Shown: positions 33,789-42,995, counted from the first letter of the stretch. The stretch: 64,000 bases of DNA from Marinomonas sp. TW1 (GCF_001625355.1 NZ_JSEE01000007.1:147950-211949), one strand, 5' to 3'. The notes: generated from the letters alone by a model not told the origin. Numbers and translations: made by a program.

Positions 33789-34808
33789 ATGCAATTGTGG
33801 TTTCAAACGCCGCCTGCTCAGCGGTCTATTTTGAGCGTTTTAATACCAGTAGCTTTGCTGCTGGTATTTTGCTGTCTGGCCAGTCTTTTTTACGGCGCGG
33901 GTGAGGTGGGTCCAATTGATGTGATGGCTTTATTAATGGGGGGCGGATCCGACGACGCTCGTTTTGTTGTGCTGGAACTTCGCTTGCCACGTACTTTGAT
34001 TGGTATTTTCGCTGGCTTAAGTTTAGGTTTGGCTGGTGCGCTTATGCAGTCGGTCGCTCGAAATCCATTGGCTGAGCCCGGTTTATTGGGGGTCAGTTCG
34101 GGCAGTGCCTTTGCTGTCGCGATTGCTCTGGTGCTAGGAGCCAGTACGGCAACTTTATCGATTGGTCTCGCTCAATTAGGGGCTCTGCTGGGGTGTTTTT
34201 GTGTGATGGGTGTGGCGCGAATGCAAGGCCAGCGTAATGATCCTATACGTTTGGTGTTAGCCGGTGCAGCACTGTCCAGTTTGTTGATTGCCATGACCTC
34301 TTTGTTGTTGTTGTACAATGAGCGTGCGGCCGATGAAATCCGCTTTTGGGTGACAGGTAGCATTGCGGGGCGCAATGTAGACCAACTGTTGTCATTATTA
34401 CCCTCATTTGTCATTGCGTTGGCTTGTGTCGTTTATGTGGCTAGACCTTTGGCGTCCTTGGCACTTGGCGAGCGAGTCGCCATAGGCTTAGGTTATAAGC
34501 CGGGTCGAATTCGTTTGATTGTGGTGTTTGCAGTCGCACTGCTGGTTGGTGCCGCGACGGCCATTGCAGGCCCTGTGATGTTCGTTGGCTTGGTGGTTCC
34601 CTTTGCGGCGCGTGCGTTAGTCGGCCCAGACATTCGTCGAACCCTATGGTTATGTTTACCGATTGGACCATTGGTGATTTTAACTGCGGATGTGTTCTCT
34701 CGATTGGTGGCCCAGCCTGCCGAAATGCCACTAGGTGTCTTAACGGCTATGGTGGGAGCACCTGTTTTATTGGCCATTGTTAGAGCACATAGATTACCAA
34801 CATTATGA
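33789..34808 (+). CDS. Iron-siderophore ABC transporter permease (FecC-like)
   Basis: A 339-residue FecCD-family permease with nine to ten membrane segments. Conserved segments are LRLPRTLIGIFAGLSLGLAGALMQSVARNPLAEPGLLGVS in pieces, the coupling-helix loop GERVAIGLGYKPGR, and FVGLVVPFAARALVGPD. It forms a heterodimer with the next gene product. It starts 5 bp after the binding-protein stop and overlaps the next gene by 4 bp. Confidence 0.92.
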   Translation: MQLWFQTPPAQRSILSVLIPVALLLVFCCLASLFYGAGEVGPIDVMALLMGGGSDDARFVVLELRLPRTLIGIFAGLSLGLAGALMQSVARNPLAEPGLLGVSSGSAFAVAIALVLGASTATLSIGLAQLGALLGCFCVMGVARMQGQRNDPIRLVLAGAALSSLLIAMTSLLLLYNERAADEIRFWVTGSIAGRNVDQLLSLLPSFVIALACVVYVARPLASLALGERVAIGLGYKPGRIRLIVVFAVALLVGAATAIAGPVMFVGLVVPFAARALVGPDIRRTLWLCLPIGPLVILTADVFSRLVAQPAEMPLGVLTAMVGAPVLLAIVRAHRLPTL

Positions 34809-35887
34809 TGAACAGTCTTCCAACTACTTCTGCTGAGTCGACACAGACTAAAGTGCCGCAAGGCTATGTGAGCCTTACGTTAGGGCAATTTACTTGTTTG
34901 CTTGACCATGGTGCGATTCGTCGCAACCTATTGTTATTAGGCTTAGTCATACTTGCCAGTATTGCGTCACTGGCCATTGGCACGGTTGCTTTGTCACCTT
35001 GGCAGGTCATTCAAGCCTTGTTTGGTTACGGTGATGCGCTAAGTCAGTTTGTTGTCCAAGATTTGCGTTTGCAGCGGTTATTGGCGGGGATTTATACGGG
35101 AGCTGCGTTTAGTCTGGCCGGTTGCTTGATGCAAACGCTAGCCCGTAATCGCTTAGCCACACCAGGCATTATTGGGATTGATAACGCGGCAATGGCGTTT
35201 GCCGTGTCGTCTGTGGTCAGCACCGCCATTTCCATCGCACCATCCGCCATGGCGCTCGCCGGAGCGGCAACGGCAACCGCATTAGCCTTTGGTCTAGCGG
35301 GCAGCAGTGGCACTCGCGGTTATCGTTTCATCGTTGCAGGTATTGGTATTGGTGCCATCGCCGGTGCAATCACTCAGTTGATGTTGAGTCAAGTAGACAT
35401 TGATACAGCGAATGCAGCGTATCCTTGGACGGTTGGTAGTTTAAGTGCGCGTCCTGAGCTGATGGTGAATATTCTCGGTGGTGGCTTGTTCTTTTGTCTA
35501 ATCGCTTGCTTGTTGCTGACTCATCTCTTTTCTTTGTTACCATTTTCGGATGCGGTGATTACCGGTTTGGGCTCTAGTACTAAATGGCTGCGTTTGTCGT
35601 CTTTAAGTTTGTCGATTATTTTAACGGGTCTGGCGGTCGCAGTGGCGGGCCCGGTGGGTTTAGTCGCCTTGATAGGGCCGGAAATGGCACGTGTGTTTGC
35701 ACGTTATCGAGGCATTCCATTAATTGGTTCGGCATTAGCGGGGGCTTTCATTATGGTGGTTGCTGATCTCATTGGGCGCACTTTGTTATCACCGATTGAA
35801 TTGCCCGTTGGCATTGTGACGTCTGTTGTGGGTGGTCCGTATTTGATTTGGATTTTGATGCGTCAGCGTTCTAAATCGACAATATAA
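34805..35887 (+). CDS. Iron-siderophore ABC transporter permease (FecD-like)
   Basis: A 360-residue FecCD-family permease. A cytoplasmic N-terminal tail of about 40 residues precedes the first membrane segment. Family features are LRLQRLLAGIYTGAAFSLAGCLMQTLARN, GSSTKWLRLSSL for the coupling loop, and GLVALIGPEMARVFARYRGIP. It overlaps the first permease gene (ATGA) and is followed 46 bp later by the ATPase gene. Confidence 0.92.
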   Translation: MMNSLPTTSAESTQTKVPQGYVSLTLGQFTCLLDHGAIRRNLLLLGLVILASIASLAIGTVALSPWQVIQALFGYGDALSQFVVQDLRLQRLLAGIYTGAAFSLAGCLMQTLARNRLATPGIIGIDNAAMAFAVSSVVSTAISIAPSAMALAGAATATALAFGLAGSSGTRGYRFIVAGIGIGAIAGAITQLMLSQVDIDTANAAYPWTVGSLSARPELMVNILGGGLFFCLIACLLLTHLFSLLPFSDAVITGLGSSTKWLRLSSLSLSIILTGLAVAVAGPVGLVALIGPEMARVFARYRGIPLIGSALAGAFIMVVADLIGRTLLSPIELPVGIVTSVVGGPYLIWILMRQRSKSTI

Positions 35888-35933
35888 ATTATCAGGCCTT
35901 GTATTTAGGTCATTTAAGAAGGATAAGTGTTTC

Positions 35934-36734
35934 GTGAGTCTGTCTGATACGGTTTCTTTAGGTGCTGAAGCGTTAACCTTGAAGCATGGTAAAACCACGA
36001 TTATTGAAGGGTTAGACATTCGTCTTCCCAGTAGTAAAGTCACTGCGATCGTTGGCCCTAATGGCTGTGGTAAATCGACTTTATTGAATGGTTTATCTCG
36101 TATTCATGCGCCGAGTGGTGGTGTCGTTTTATTGGATGGCAAAAATATTCATAAATTGCCTTCGAAAGAAGTGGCACGGCATTTGGCATTACTGCCTCAG
36201 GATACCATTGCCCCCGATGGTATTACCGTTAGTGAATTAATCCGTTTTGGCCGGCATCCGCACCAAAGTGCCCTTAAGCAATGGGCCATGAGTGATCAAG
36301 AAGCCATTGATTATGCTCTTAAAGCGGCGGATTTGAGTGACCTTCAAGAGCGTTTATTGGATACCCTTTCAGGCGGTCAAAGACAGCGAGCTTGGATTGC
36401 TATGTCTATTGCGCAAGAAACCCCTTTACTGCTTTTGGATGAACCCACCTCGGCGTTGGACTTGGGCCATCAAATTGAAGTATTTGAGTTGATTCGGGAA
36501 CTGTCCGAAGAGGGCAAAACCATCGCCATGGTGGTTCATGATTTACCCAGTGCATGTCGTTATGCCGATCATATTGTGGCGATGAAACAAGGTAAGATCA
36601 TTACCCAAGGTTCCCCGAAAGACGTGATGACCAAGGAACTGGTTATGGAACTGTATGGTGTGGAATGCGATCTGATACCAGACCCTATGACAGGCAGCCC
36701 AATTCTCATCAATATTAAACGTGTCAAATCTTAA
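35934..36734 (+). CDS. Iron-siderophore ABC transporter ATPase (FecE/FhuC-like)
   Basis: A 266-residue ABC ATPase. Walker A is VGPNGCGKST near residue 38, the signature LSGGQRQRAW near 142, Walker B LLLLDEPTSALD near 162, and the switch His in VVHDLPSACRYADH near 198. The HALLPQD-like Q-loop also fits FecE/FhuC. The start codon is GTG, preceded by AGAAGGA. It is the last gene of the importer operon and is followed by a terminator. Confidence 0.93.
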   Translation: MSLSDTVSLGAEALTLKHGKTTIIEGLDIRLPSSKVTAIVGPNGCGKSTLLNGLSRIHAPSGGVVLLDGKNIHKLPSKEVARHLALLPQDTIAPDGITVSELIRFGRHPHQSALKQWAMSDQEAIDYALKAADLSDLQERLLDTLSGGQRQRAWIAMSIAQETPLLLLDEPTSALDLGHQIEVFELIRELSEEGKTIAMVVHDLPSACRYADHIVAMKQGKIITQGSPKDVMTKELVMELYGVECDLIPDPMTGSPILINIKRVKS

Positions 36735-36764
36735 ACAATGCGGCCAGTTGGTCGCATTGTTTAA
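36733..36764. terminator. Bidirectional terminator between ABC ATPase and MocR gene
   Basis: AAACAATGCG and CGCATTGTTT form a perfect 10-bp inverted repeat around a 10-base loop, overlapping the ATPase stop codon and 22 bp from the convergent gene's end. Confidence 0.65.
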
Positions 36765-36786
36765 AGGGTTAAAACGTTTGCAGGGA

Positions 36787-38190
36787 TCAGTCTGGCTGCA
36801 TCTCTGCAATGACTTGCCCTAGTGTCTTAATAGCCGCTTCCCGTTTTTCAACATTCTTTTCACTGTAATTTAAGCGAAAGCAATTGCGGTATTTTCCAGT
36901 TGCTGAAAATAAGGGGCCAGGTGCAAAACCGACGCCTTTCTGGCGGCATTTCTCTACCAGCTTCATGCTGTCGATGTCTTTTGCTAATTCTACCCATAAG
37001 ATAAAACTGCCTGCGGGGAAGCTGACTCGAGTGTCTTTGGGAAGGTAGGTTTTAATGGCTTTTAGCAACATATCCCTTTGCTTTTCATAATTTAATCGCA
37101 TGTTTCGGATGTGTTTTGCATAGCCGCCAAGACGAATGAATTTGGCCACGGCTAATTGTGGCGTGACTGGACACATGGAGCTAGACACATATTTTATGTG
37201 CGTTACCTTATCGCGGTATCGCCCTGGAGCGATCCAACCGACGCGCATACCTGGCGCAATGGATTTAGAAAACGAAGAGCACAATAAGACACGTCCATCG
37301 GTATCGAAGGATTTGATGGTTTTTGGGCGTGGAAACTGGAAGGAAATATCACCGTAGATGTCGTCTTCTATGATGGTAATGTCATAACTTTGGGCCAATC
37401 GGTAAAGTTGTTCCTTTTTGTCCTCCGGCATGGTGTAACCCATAGGGTTATTACAGGTTGGTGTTACGAAAATAGCTTTGATTGGCCATTGATCCAGAGC
37501 CAATTCTAACGCCTCTAAGCTGATGCCCGTTTCTGGATGAGTGGGGATTTCCATAGCTTTTAAGTTGGCGGCTTTGATTGCCTGCATCGAACCATAAAAA
37601 CTGGGTGATTCGATCGCTATAATGTCGCCAGGCTCAGTGACGGCTCGTAAACACACAGACAAGGCTTCCTGACAGCCAGAGGTGATGACTAGGTCGTCTG
37701 GGTGAAGCTGACAGCCAGACGCCACGGCCAAACGAGACAGCTGCGTTCTGAGTTCTTTCGTACCCCGAACGTCAGAATAGCTTAAGCCAACTTCTGGATT
37801 CTGTTTACTCAAATCTTTTAGTAGTGGCTTGAGTGTGGTGGCTCTCATGTCGGGCATCGCATGCTGCAATTGGACGCCATCGGTACGACTGCGAATCATC
37901 AGCATGTTGAGGACTTCTTCCCACTGAGATACCTCTAAAGGGCGTTGTGGAGGGCGAGAAATGCTCGGTAGGTTGTCCTTGTTTTGAATGCTAACAAAGT
38001 AACCAGATTTCGGTTTGGCTTCTACTAAGAGTTCCTGTTCTAGTTGGCGATAAGCTTCTTGAACGGTGGAAATACTAACGCCATGTTCTTTCGCCAGTTG
38101 TCTCACAGAAGGAAGTTTGTCTCCAGGCTTATAGAAACCAAGCTCGATGTGCTCTCGTAGCCGAATGGCGAGGTTTTCATACAGAGTCAT
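36787..38190 (-). CDS. MocR/GntR-family regulator with aminotransferase domain
   Basis: A 467-residue MocR regulator. Residues 1-65 are the GntR winged helix (GFYKPGDKLPSVRQLAKEHGVS, STVQEAYRQLEQE), joined to a fold-type I aminotransferase domain (about 95-460) with the PLP-binding SFSKSIAPGMRVGWIAPG near residue 311, where the Schiff-base Lys lies. Such proteins sense PLP with an amino acid or amine. It is divergent from a DUF1127-like gene and a LysE exporter, with 12-bp inverted repeats between them, so it probably activates the exporter. Effector unknown. Confidence 0.93.
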   Translation of the reverse strand: MTLYENLAIRLREHIELGFYKPGDKLPSVRQLAKEHGVSISTVQEAYRQLEQELLVEAKPKSGYFVSIQNKDNLPSISRPPQRPLEVSQWEEVLNMLMIRSRTDGVQLQHAMPDMRATTLKPLLKDLSKQNPEVGLSYSDVRGTKELRTQLSRLAVASGCQLHPDDLVITSGCQEALSVCLRAVTEPGDIIAIESPSFYGSMQAIKAANLKAMEIPTHPETGISLEALELALDQWPIKAIFVTPTCNNPMGYTMPEDKKEQLYRLAQSYDITIIEDDIYGDISFQFPRPKTIKSFDTDGRVLLCSSFSKSIAPGMRVGWIAPGRYRDKVTHIKYVSSSMCPVTPQLAVAKFIRLGGYAKHIRNMRLNYEKQRDMLLKAIKTYLPKDTRVSFPAGSFILWVELAKDIDSMKLVEKCRQKGVGFAPGPLFSATGKYRNCFRLNYSEKNVEKREAAIKTLGQVIAEMQPD

Positions 38191-38259
38191 TAAGTTCTCC
38201 CAAACTGGTTAACGGTATTGCGTTGTGACTATTGTAAGGTGCTTGAATGCAGAAAATAA

Positions 38260-38314
38260 CCATACAGATTGGATTAAATGACACCATACAGAGTGATATA
38301 TGCCAATCTGTATG
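38260..38314. promoter_or_regulatory. MocR operator cluster: CATACAG repeats
   Basis: CATACAGATTGG at 38261-38272 is repeated in reverse complement as CCAATCTGTATG at 38303-38314, a perfect 12-bp inverted repeat. Between them is a partial direct copy CCATACAGAGTG at 38284-38295. Two same-direction copies 24 bp apart plus an inverted one match the direct/inverted arrangement known for MocR regulators such as PdxR. Confidence 0.65.
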
Positions 38315-38342
38315 ATGAAATAAAGGTTTTTTTGAATCTGTA

Positions 38343-38372
38343 TTGAGGCTTGTCCCTGATTTAAAGTATAGG
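38343..38372 (+). promoter_or_regulatory. Possible promoter of the DUF1127-lysE unit
   Basis: TTGAGG and TATAGG are separated by 18 bases, 55 bp before the small gene and just downstream of the CATACAG cluster. The non-ideal elements would suit an activated promoter. Confidence 0.45.
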
Positions 38373-38426
38373 AACATACACAAAGGGGTATTATTAGGAT
38401 ACACCGTCAGCGCAAGGAGATAGGTC

Positions 38427-38618
38427 ATGTTAGCAATTGGTTTATTCGCTCATTTACAAGCCTGTGTTTTACGTTTTCAAACTCGTAAAGCATTAAAAAC
38501 AATGACAGTAGAGCAATGTACGGATATTGGCGTGAACCCTGAAGAGCAGCGTTTGGAAGCGAAAAAAGCCAGTGTTAAAGGCTTTTTGCGGGATCTGTTT
38601 CAATATAAAAAGGATTAG
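38427..38618 (+). CDS. DUF1127-like small protein
   Basis: A 63-residue basic protein. The central part, RFQTRKALKTMTVEQCTDIGVNPEE, follows the DUF1127 pattern (R-x-R-x-L-x-x-L-x-x-x-Q-L-x-D-I-G), with Cys in place of the usual Leu. It is likely cytoplasmic. AAGGAG lies 9-10 bases before the ATG. DUF1127 proteins are small, sometimes RNA-binding, proteins linked to phosphate or stress metabolism in alphaproteobacteria; function here is unknown. It ends 9 bp before the LysE gene and should be co-transcribed with it. Confidence 0.75.
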   Translation: MLAIGLFAHLQACVLRFQTRKALKTMTVEQCTDIGVNPEEQRLEAKKASVKGFLRDLFQYKKD

Positions 38619-38627
38619 GGGAAGCAG

Positions 38628-39230
38628 ATGGATACATCGTTTTTTGTGGCATTGGCCATGTTTGCTTTTATTACCTCGGTAACGCCAGGGCCAAATAACA
38701 TCATGTTATTGGCATCTGGTGCGCAATTTGGTTTTCGTCGTACCCTTCCGCATATGCTGGGGATTATCCTTGGTATGTCCAGTTTGTTATTGGCCACCTT
38801 ATTAGGGTTAGGGGCGGTGTTTAGTTTGTATCCGCCTTTATATTCTGTTTTGCAATGGTTGGGCTGTGTCTACCTGCTGTGGTTGGCTTGGAAAATTGCC
38901 AGTGCACCTGTTGGTCATCTTGAAAGTGGTGAACGGGCGGCCAAGCCGATGAGTTGGTGGCAAGCCGCTTTATTTCAATACGTGAATCCAAAGGCTTGGA
39001 TGATGTCCTTAGGTTGCGTCAGTACCTTTGCGATTGCTGGCGATGACTATTTGGCATCTGGCATGTCGATTTTACTGGCGTTTGCTTGTCTTGGTTTTAT
39101 TGCTATCTCGATATGGGCTTGGGCTGGTATGAAAATACGTATTTGGTTGACGGAGCCCAAACGCCAGCGTGGCTTTAATTACCTTATGGGGCTGGCAACC
39201 GCGTTGACATTGTTTATGATTATTGGCTAA
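38628..39230 (+). CDS. LysE/RhtB-family amino-acid exporter
   Basis: A 200-residue membrane exporter with six hydrophobic segments. The family signature ITSVTPGPNNIMLLASGAQFGFRRTLPHMLGI in part is near residues 16-46, and VNPKAWMMSLGCVSTF near 119 is the second conserved part. Members export amino acids or homoserine lactones. The divergent MocR regulator, whose domain binds PLP and amino acids, and the operator cluster indicate amino-acid- or amine-induced expression. GGGGAAG precedes the ATG. Confidence 0.92.
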   Translation: MDTSFFVALAMFAFITSVTPGPNNIMLLASGAQFGFRRTLPHMLGIILGMSSLLLATLLGLGAVFSLYPPLYSVLQWLGCVYLLWLAWKIASAPVGHLESGERAAKPMSWWQAALFQYVNPKAWMMSLGCVSTFAIAGDDYLASGMSILLAFACLGFIAISIWAWAGMKIRIWLTEPKRQRGFNYLMGLATALTLFMIIG

Positions 39231-39248
39231 GCAAACTAAGGAGATAAG

Positions 39249-39566
39249 GTGGCGGATTCGAGGCAAATAGCAGTGGCTAATAAGGCAGACACAAATTGGA
39301 GTCTCTATATTATTAAGACTCGCCTGAATACCTTATATACTGGTATAAGCACTGATGTGGACAGACGCTTTAAAGAGCATTCTGGTGACAGCAAAAAAGC
39401 AGCGCGCTATCTGCGAGGGAAAGGGCCTCTGGAGTTGGTTTGGCAGCATCCGGTAGGTTCAAAACGGGAAGCCTTGATGATTGAAAGTCGTATTAAAAAG
39501 CTCAACCGTCGTCAAAAACAAGGCTTAATAGACGGTCAAATGGACCCGATTTCCTTGTTGAATTGA
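39249..39566 (+). CDS. GIY-YIG nuclease family protein (UPF0213/YhbQ-like)
   Basis: A 105-residue single GIY-YIG domain. The motif appears as SLYIIKTRLNTLYTGISTD with the catalytic Arg in VDRRFKEH, then AARYLRGKGPLELVW and the conserved Glu in REALMIESRIKKLNR. It groups with YhbQ/UPF0213, small cytoplasmic nucleases suspected in DNA repair. The start is GTG at 39249, with AAGGAG four bases upstream; it follows lysE by 18 bp. Confidence 0.9.
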   Translation: MADSRQIAVANKADTNWSLYIIKTRLNTLYTGISTDVDRRFKEHSGDSKKAARYLRGKGPLELVWQHPVGSKREALMIESRIKKLNRRQKQGLIDGQMDPISLLN

Positions 39567-39650
39567 GTTCGCTTTTTAAGCTTGTTTTTCTTTCTTATCC
39601 CTCGTAGCATGGCGCGATACCAACGGATTTGTACAGGAGATTAAGCGCGG

Positions 39651-40049
39651 ATGATTAGTCATATTGACCACATAGTATTAACCGTTGCAGACATTGAAAA
39701 TGCCGTCGCCTTTTATGAAAAAGTGTTGCAGATGGAAGCCATTACCTTTGGCGAAGGTCGACGTGCGGTGCGTTTTGGTGAACAGAAAATCAATTTCCAA
39801 ACATTGGGTCAAGAACTGCGAAATCACGCCATGGAAGGGGCCGGTGACTTATGTTTGATTACGCATTGGCCACTTGAAAAGCTGGTGGCTCACCTCGACG
39901 CTTGTGAGGTCAACATCATCGAAGGCCCTGTCGCAAAGAGTGGCGCTACTGGGCCGATTCAATCGGTGTACTTTAATGACCCCGATAACAATCTGATTGA
40001 GGTGAGTGTGTTAGAACCGGCCTCAGACCCTCGCATTGAAGAACAGTGA
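39651..40049 (+). CDS. VOC family protein (glyoxalase/dioxygenase fold)
   Basis: A 132-residue vicinal-oxygen-chelate protein made of two beta-alpha-beta-beta-beta modules. Metal-ligand candidates are His7 in HIDHIVLTVADIENAVAFY, His71 in ITHWPLEKL, and Glu117 in PDNNLIEVSV. The sequence matches the widespread virulence-protein-like VOC group of unknown substrate. It is converging on the helicase gene and has GGAG upstream. Confidence 0.9.
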   Translation: MISHIDHIVLTVADIENAVAFYEKVLQMEAITFGEGRRAVRFGEQKINFQTLGQELRNHAMEGAGDLCLITHWPLEKLVAHLDACEVNIIEGPVAKSGATGPIQSVYFNDPDNNLIEVSVLEPASDPRIEEQ

Positions 40050-40083
40050 GTTTAAATACTCTGTTCCCTATCTCGTATGCGCC

Positions 40084-42027
40084 TTACTCTTGAAATTGTT
40101 TCGTTACCTGTGCGTAAACGGCTTGATAAGATGCTCGTTCAAAATCACCAAAGCCTGGCAACTGACGGGCTTTTATCTTAGTGAAAATAGGCTGACTCAG
40201 GCCGGTTAAAAAGCGTGTGATCAAGGTTGCGGTGACACGCATGTTGGGCGCTTTTTGTTGTACGGCCTGACAAAAGGGCTTTATGTATTCATCCAAGTTA
40301 TCCAAAGAAGGTGCCAGAGACGAATGTGGCGGTGGAAAATGCAACACACTGTGTCGACATACCGAGCAATGTCCACAATGCTCAGGCGCTTGTTGATCAC
40401 CAAAGTAACGGGCTAGGTTGTGATTCAGGCATCGGTCTAATTCGAAGAATCGAATCATGGTCGCTATACGTTCTATTTCTGATGTCTCTTTCTGCTGAAC
40501 GTATTCATCCAACTGCTCTAATAAAAGTGTATCTTGCCGTCTTTCAGGGTATACCTGATAAACCTCCGTCAGACTTTTACTGTCTAAAGTAAGCGCCTGT
40601 TGCTGTTCGGCAAATTCCAGCATTTCTAATACTTGTTGACGGTTTAAATTGGCGTTGTTTTGCAGCCATTCAAAGTCAGGAACGCCCCAGATTTTTTTGA
40701 AATGAATGCCTTCTAGTAGCATGGGGAAGCTGGTCTGCCAATGGGGAGGTAACTGCCGCATAAACTGCTGAGGATCCATTTCCCACTTTACTTTAATGTC
40801 TGCGTAGTAGCTGTATTTAGGGGCAATGACTTGCTTGAGTTCGAGCTGAACTAATAGGGTTTTCAAAGCCAACGAGCGAATGTTCGTGTGATTGGCTAAA
40901 TGATAGAGTTGCGTTTCCCATTCTTGTCGTTCTGTTTCTTGCTCGATGGTGTCAAGCAAGCAGGCAATATTATGACGTTCAGGAGTGTCGCCATAAACAA
41001 AGTTTTCTAAGGTGTGTAGACCCTCTAGATTCGCCAACAAAATACACTTGCTAGGTTTTTGGTCGCGGCCAGCACGACCGATTTCTTGGCTGTAGTTCTC
41101 TATGGATTTTGGCAAGTCATAATGCACCACCAAACGTATGTCGGCTTTGTCTATTCCCATACCGAAGGCGATGGTAGCGACAATGATGCGTGTCTGACCA
41201 GACATGAAGCGTTCTTGTATCTGTGCTCTGTCGTCGCTGTTTAGTCCCGCATGGTAGGCTTGAGCTTGATGACCTTGTCGAATAAGGGACCGAGCAACGT
41301 CTTCAGCGGTCTTTTGTAAGGTGACATAGACAATGCTTGCCCCTTGAGTGTGACTTAAAATCAGATCAAGCTGACGGTTTTTTTGTCTGGCCGGAATGGG
41401 TTGTAATTCGATGTCCAAATTGGGTCGATAAAAGCCGGTTTGGACAATGTGTTGCGGTTGGATTTGGAATTTTTGCGCCATGTCTTTTTGCACTCGACGA
41501 GTGGCTGTGGCGGTGAGCAATAATACCAGTGGAATGTTTAGTTCCTGTTGATAAAACGGCAGTTTCAAATAATCCGGTCGAAAGTTATGACCCCATTCCG
41601 AAATACAATGTGCTTCGTCCACGACGAGTAGCGAAATGGCAACCTGTTGAATAAAACGGCGGAAATTTTCATTTTTGAAGCGTTCTACTGAAATCATCAA
41701 AATTTTGATTTGGCCTGTTTTTACCCCTGCCATGACAGCTTGGCTTTCTTCACGACTTTGTGTGGAATCCAAACTGGCGGCCGCAATGCCTTTGGCTTTT
41801 AAAAAAGCCAATTGGTCATGCATTAGAGCGATCAGAGGAGAAATCACCAGCGTGAGGTGAGGTAACTGAGTGGCTGTGTATTGATAGCACAACGACTTAC
41901 CTGAACCTGTTGGGAACACGGCAAGCGAAGAGTGCCCCGCTAACAGTTGTTCAACCACTGGGGCTTGTCCTTGGCGAAAGGACTCAAAACCAAACAATGA
42001 CTTAAGCTTTGCATTAAGAGGCGTCAT
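40084..42027 (-). CDS. RecQ-family ATP-dependent DNA helicase
   Basis: A 647-residue SF2 helicase. Walker A AVFPTGSGKSLCYQY is near residue 40, the DEAH box VVDEAHCISEWGHNFRPDY near 140, and helicase motif VI QEIGRAGRD near 320. The C-terminal region holds a Zn-binding HCGHCSVCRHS near 547 but the HRDC domain is not obvious. The first ATG consistent with coupling is at 42027: its A is shared with the stop of srkA (TGATG). An ATG at 42057 would add 10 residues. It unwinds recombination intermediates; it may be a RecQ paralogue since srkA-recQ linkage is not the usual recQ context. Confidence 0.92.
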   Translation of the reverse strand: MTPLNAKLKSLFGFESFRQGQAPVVEQLLAGHSSLAVFPTGSGKSLCYQYTATQLPHLTLVISPLIALMHDQLAFLKAKGIAAASLDSTQSREESQAVMAGVKTGQIKILMISVERFKNENFRRFIQQVAISLLVVDEAHCISEWGHNFRPDYLKLPFYQQELNIPLVLLLTATATRRVQKDMAQKFQIQPQHIVQTGFYRPNLDIELQPIPARQKNRQLDLILSHTQGASIVYVTLQKTAEDVARSLIRQGHQAQAYHAGLNSDDRAQIQERFMSGQTRIIVATIAFGMGIDKADIRLVVHYDLPKSIENYSQEIGRAGRDQKPSKCILLANLEGLHTLENFVYGDTPERHNIACLLDTIEQETERQEWETQLYHLANHTNIRSLALKTLLVQLELKQVIAPKYSYYADIKVKWEMDPQQFMRQLPPHWQTSFPMLLEGIHFKKIWGVPDFEWLQNNANLNRQQVLEMLEFAEQQQALTLDSKSLTEVYQVYPERRQDTLLLEQLDEYVQQKETSEIERIATMIRFFELDRCLNHNLARYFGDQQAPEHCGHCSVCRHSVLHFPPPHSSLAPSLDNLDEYIKPFCQAVQQKAPNMRVTATLITRFLTGLSQPIFTKIKARQLPGFGDFERASYQAVYAQVTKQFQE

Positions 42028-42995
42028 CAGAGAATTTGTCCCCATTCGTTTTGGCATTCTTTTAATTCATTTAGGTGATTCAGCCAATATTCTTCACTGG
42101 CAAACCAGGGGAATGCTTTAACAAACGCTGGGTCTGTTTGTCGCTGAAGCAGCCAAGCCGCATAACAAATCACACGAGTGCATTTGAAGACATCAATCAA
42201 GGCCAGTTCTCTAGCGTCAAATGCTTGGTAGCTTTCATAGCCTTCTAACAGCTCACTTAGCTGTTGTTTGGCAAGGTTTACTTGAGTCAGATGCAACCAT
42301 AAGTCTTGAACGGCCAGCCCATTTTGGCAGTCATCAAAATCCAGTAGGTGGAATTGTTCGTTACTGAGGATGAGGTTACTGCGATGACTGTCGCCATGAA
42401 TAGGGCGTAATTGAGCCGGCCAATAGCGTTGGATTTGCGTTTCGCACAAGTCGTATAAGCTTGAAATCTGCTGTTGGTACGGTGCTTTTAAGGCCTTGGG
42501 CAGCGCGGGACTGTCAAGAATACGAGCGGCGGCGGTGCGAATGTGCTCAAGGGGAGATACCTCGATGCGATGTTTAAAGGGGTCTTTGCCAAGACTCTGA
42601 TGCAATTGGCCAATCAGCTCACCGATTTGAAACAACTGATCTAGATTTTCGGCTTCTGGATGTTGACCGACTAATCTCGGTGACAGACAAAATACCAACC
42701 CCTGATGAGTAAACACACTTTGACCTTCAATCACATGAGGGGCGATGACAGGCAGTCCCTCATTGGCCAATTTGATTAAGGTATCGTGTTCTTCTTGAAT
42801 TTGAGCCTGTGTCCAACGGTTAGGGCGATAAAACTTTGCAATGAGAGGCGATGCCTCTTCAATTCCCACTTGATAGACACGGTTTTCATAGCTGTTCAGA
42901 GGGTAAATTCTGGCATCTGTCCAAAAGCCGAGTGACTCCACTGCATCGAGGATGACATCGGGCATGAGATTCGAAAAGTCTTGGTTAGACGACAT
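42027..42995 (-). CDS. srkA: Stress-response serine/threonine protein kinase
   Basis: A 322-residue aminoglycoside-phosphotransferase-like kinase, matching YihE/RdoA/SrkA. ATP-binding and catalytic elements are LIAKFYRPNRWTQAQIQEEHDTL near residue 52, the catalytic loop IHGDSHRSNLIL near 198, and LLDFDDCQNG near 217. In E. coli it counters MazF-mediated death under Cpx control. It ends in a one-base overlap with the recQ start and lies 60 bp after the response-regulator gene. Confidence 0.92.
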   Translation of the reverse strand: MSSNQDFSNLMPDVILDAVESLGFWTDARIYPLNSYENRVYQVGIEEASPLIAKFYRPNRWTQAQIQEEHDTLIKLANEGLPVIAPHVIEGQSVFTHQGLVFCLSPRLVGQHPEAENLDQLFQIGELIGQLHQSLGKDPFKHRIEVSPLEHIRTAAARILDSPALPKALKAPYQQQISSLYDLCETQIQRYWPAQLRPIHGDSHRSNLILSNEQFHLLDFDDCQNGLAVQDLWLHLTQVNLAKQQLSELLEGYESYQAFDARELALIDVFKCTRVICYAAWLLQRQTDPAFVKAFPWFASEEYWLNHLNELKECQNEWGQIL

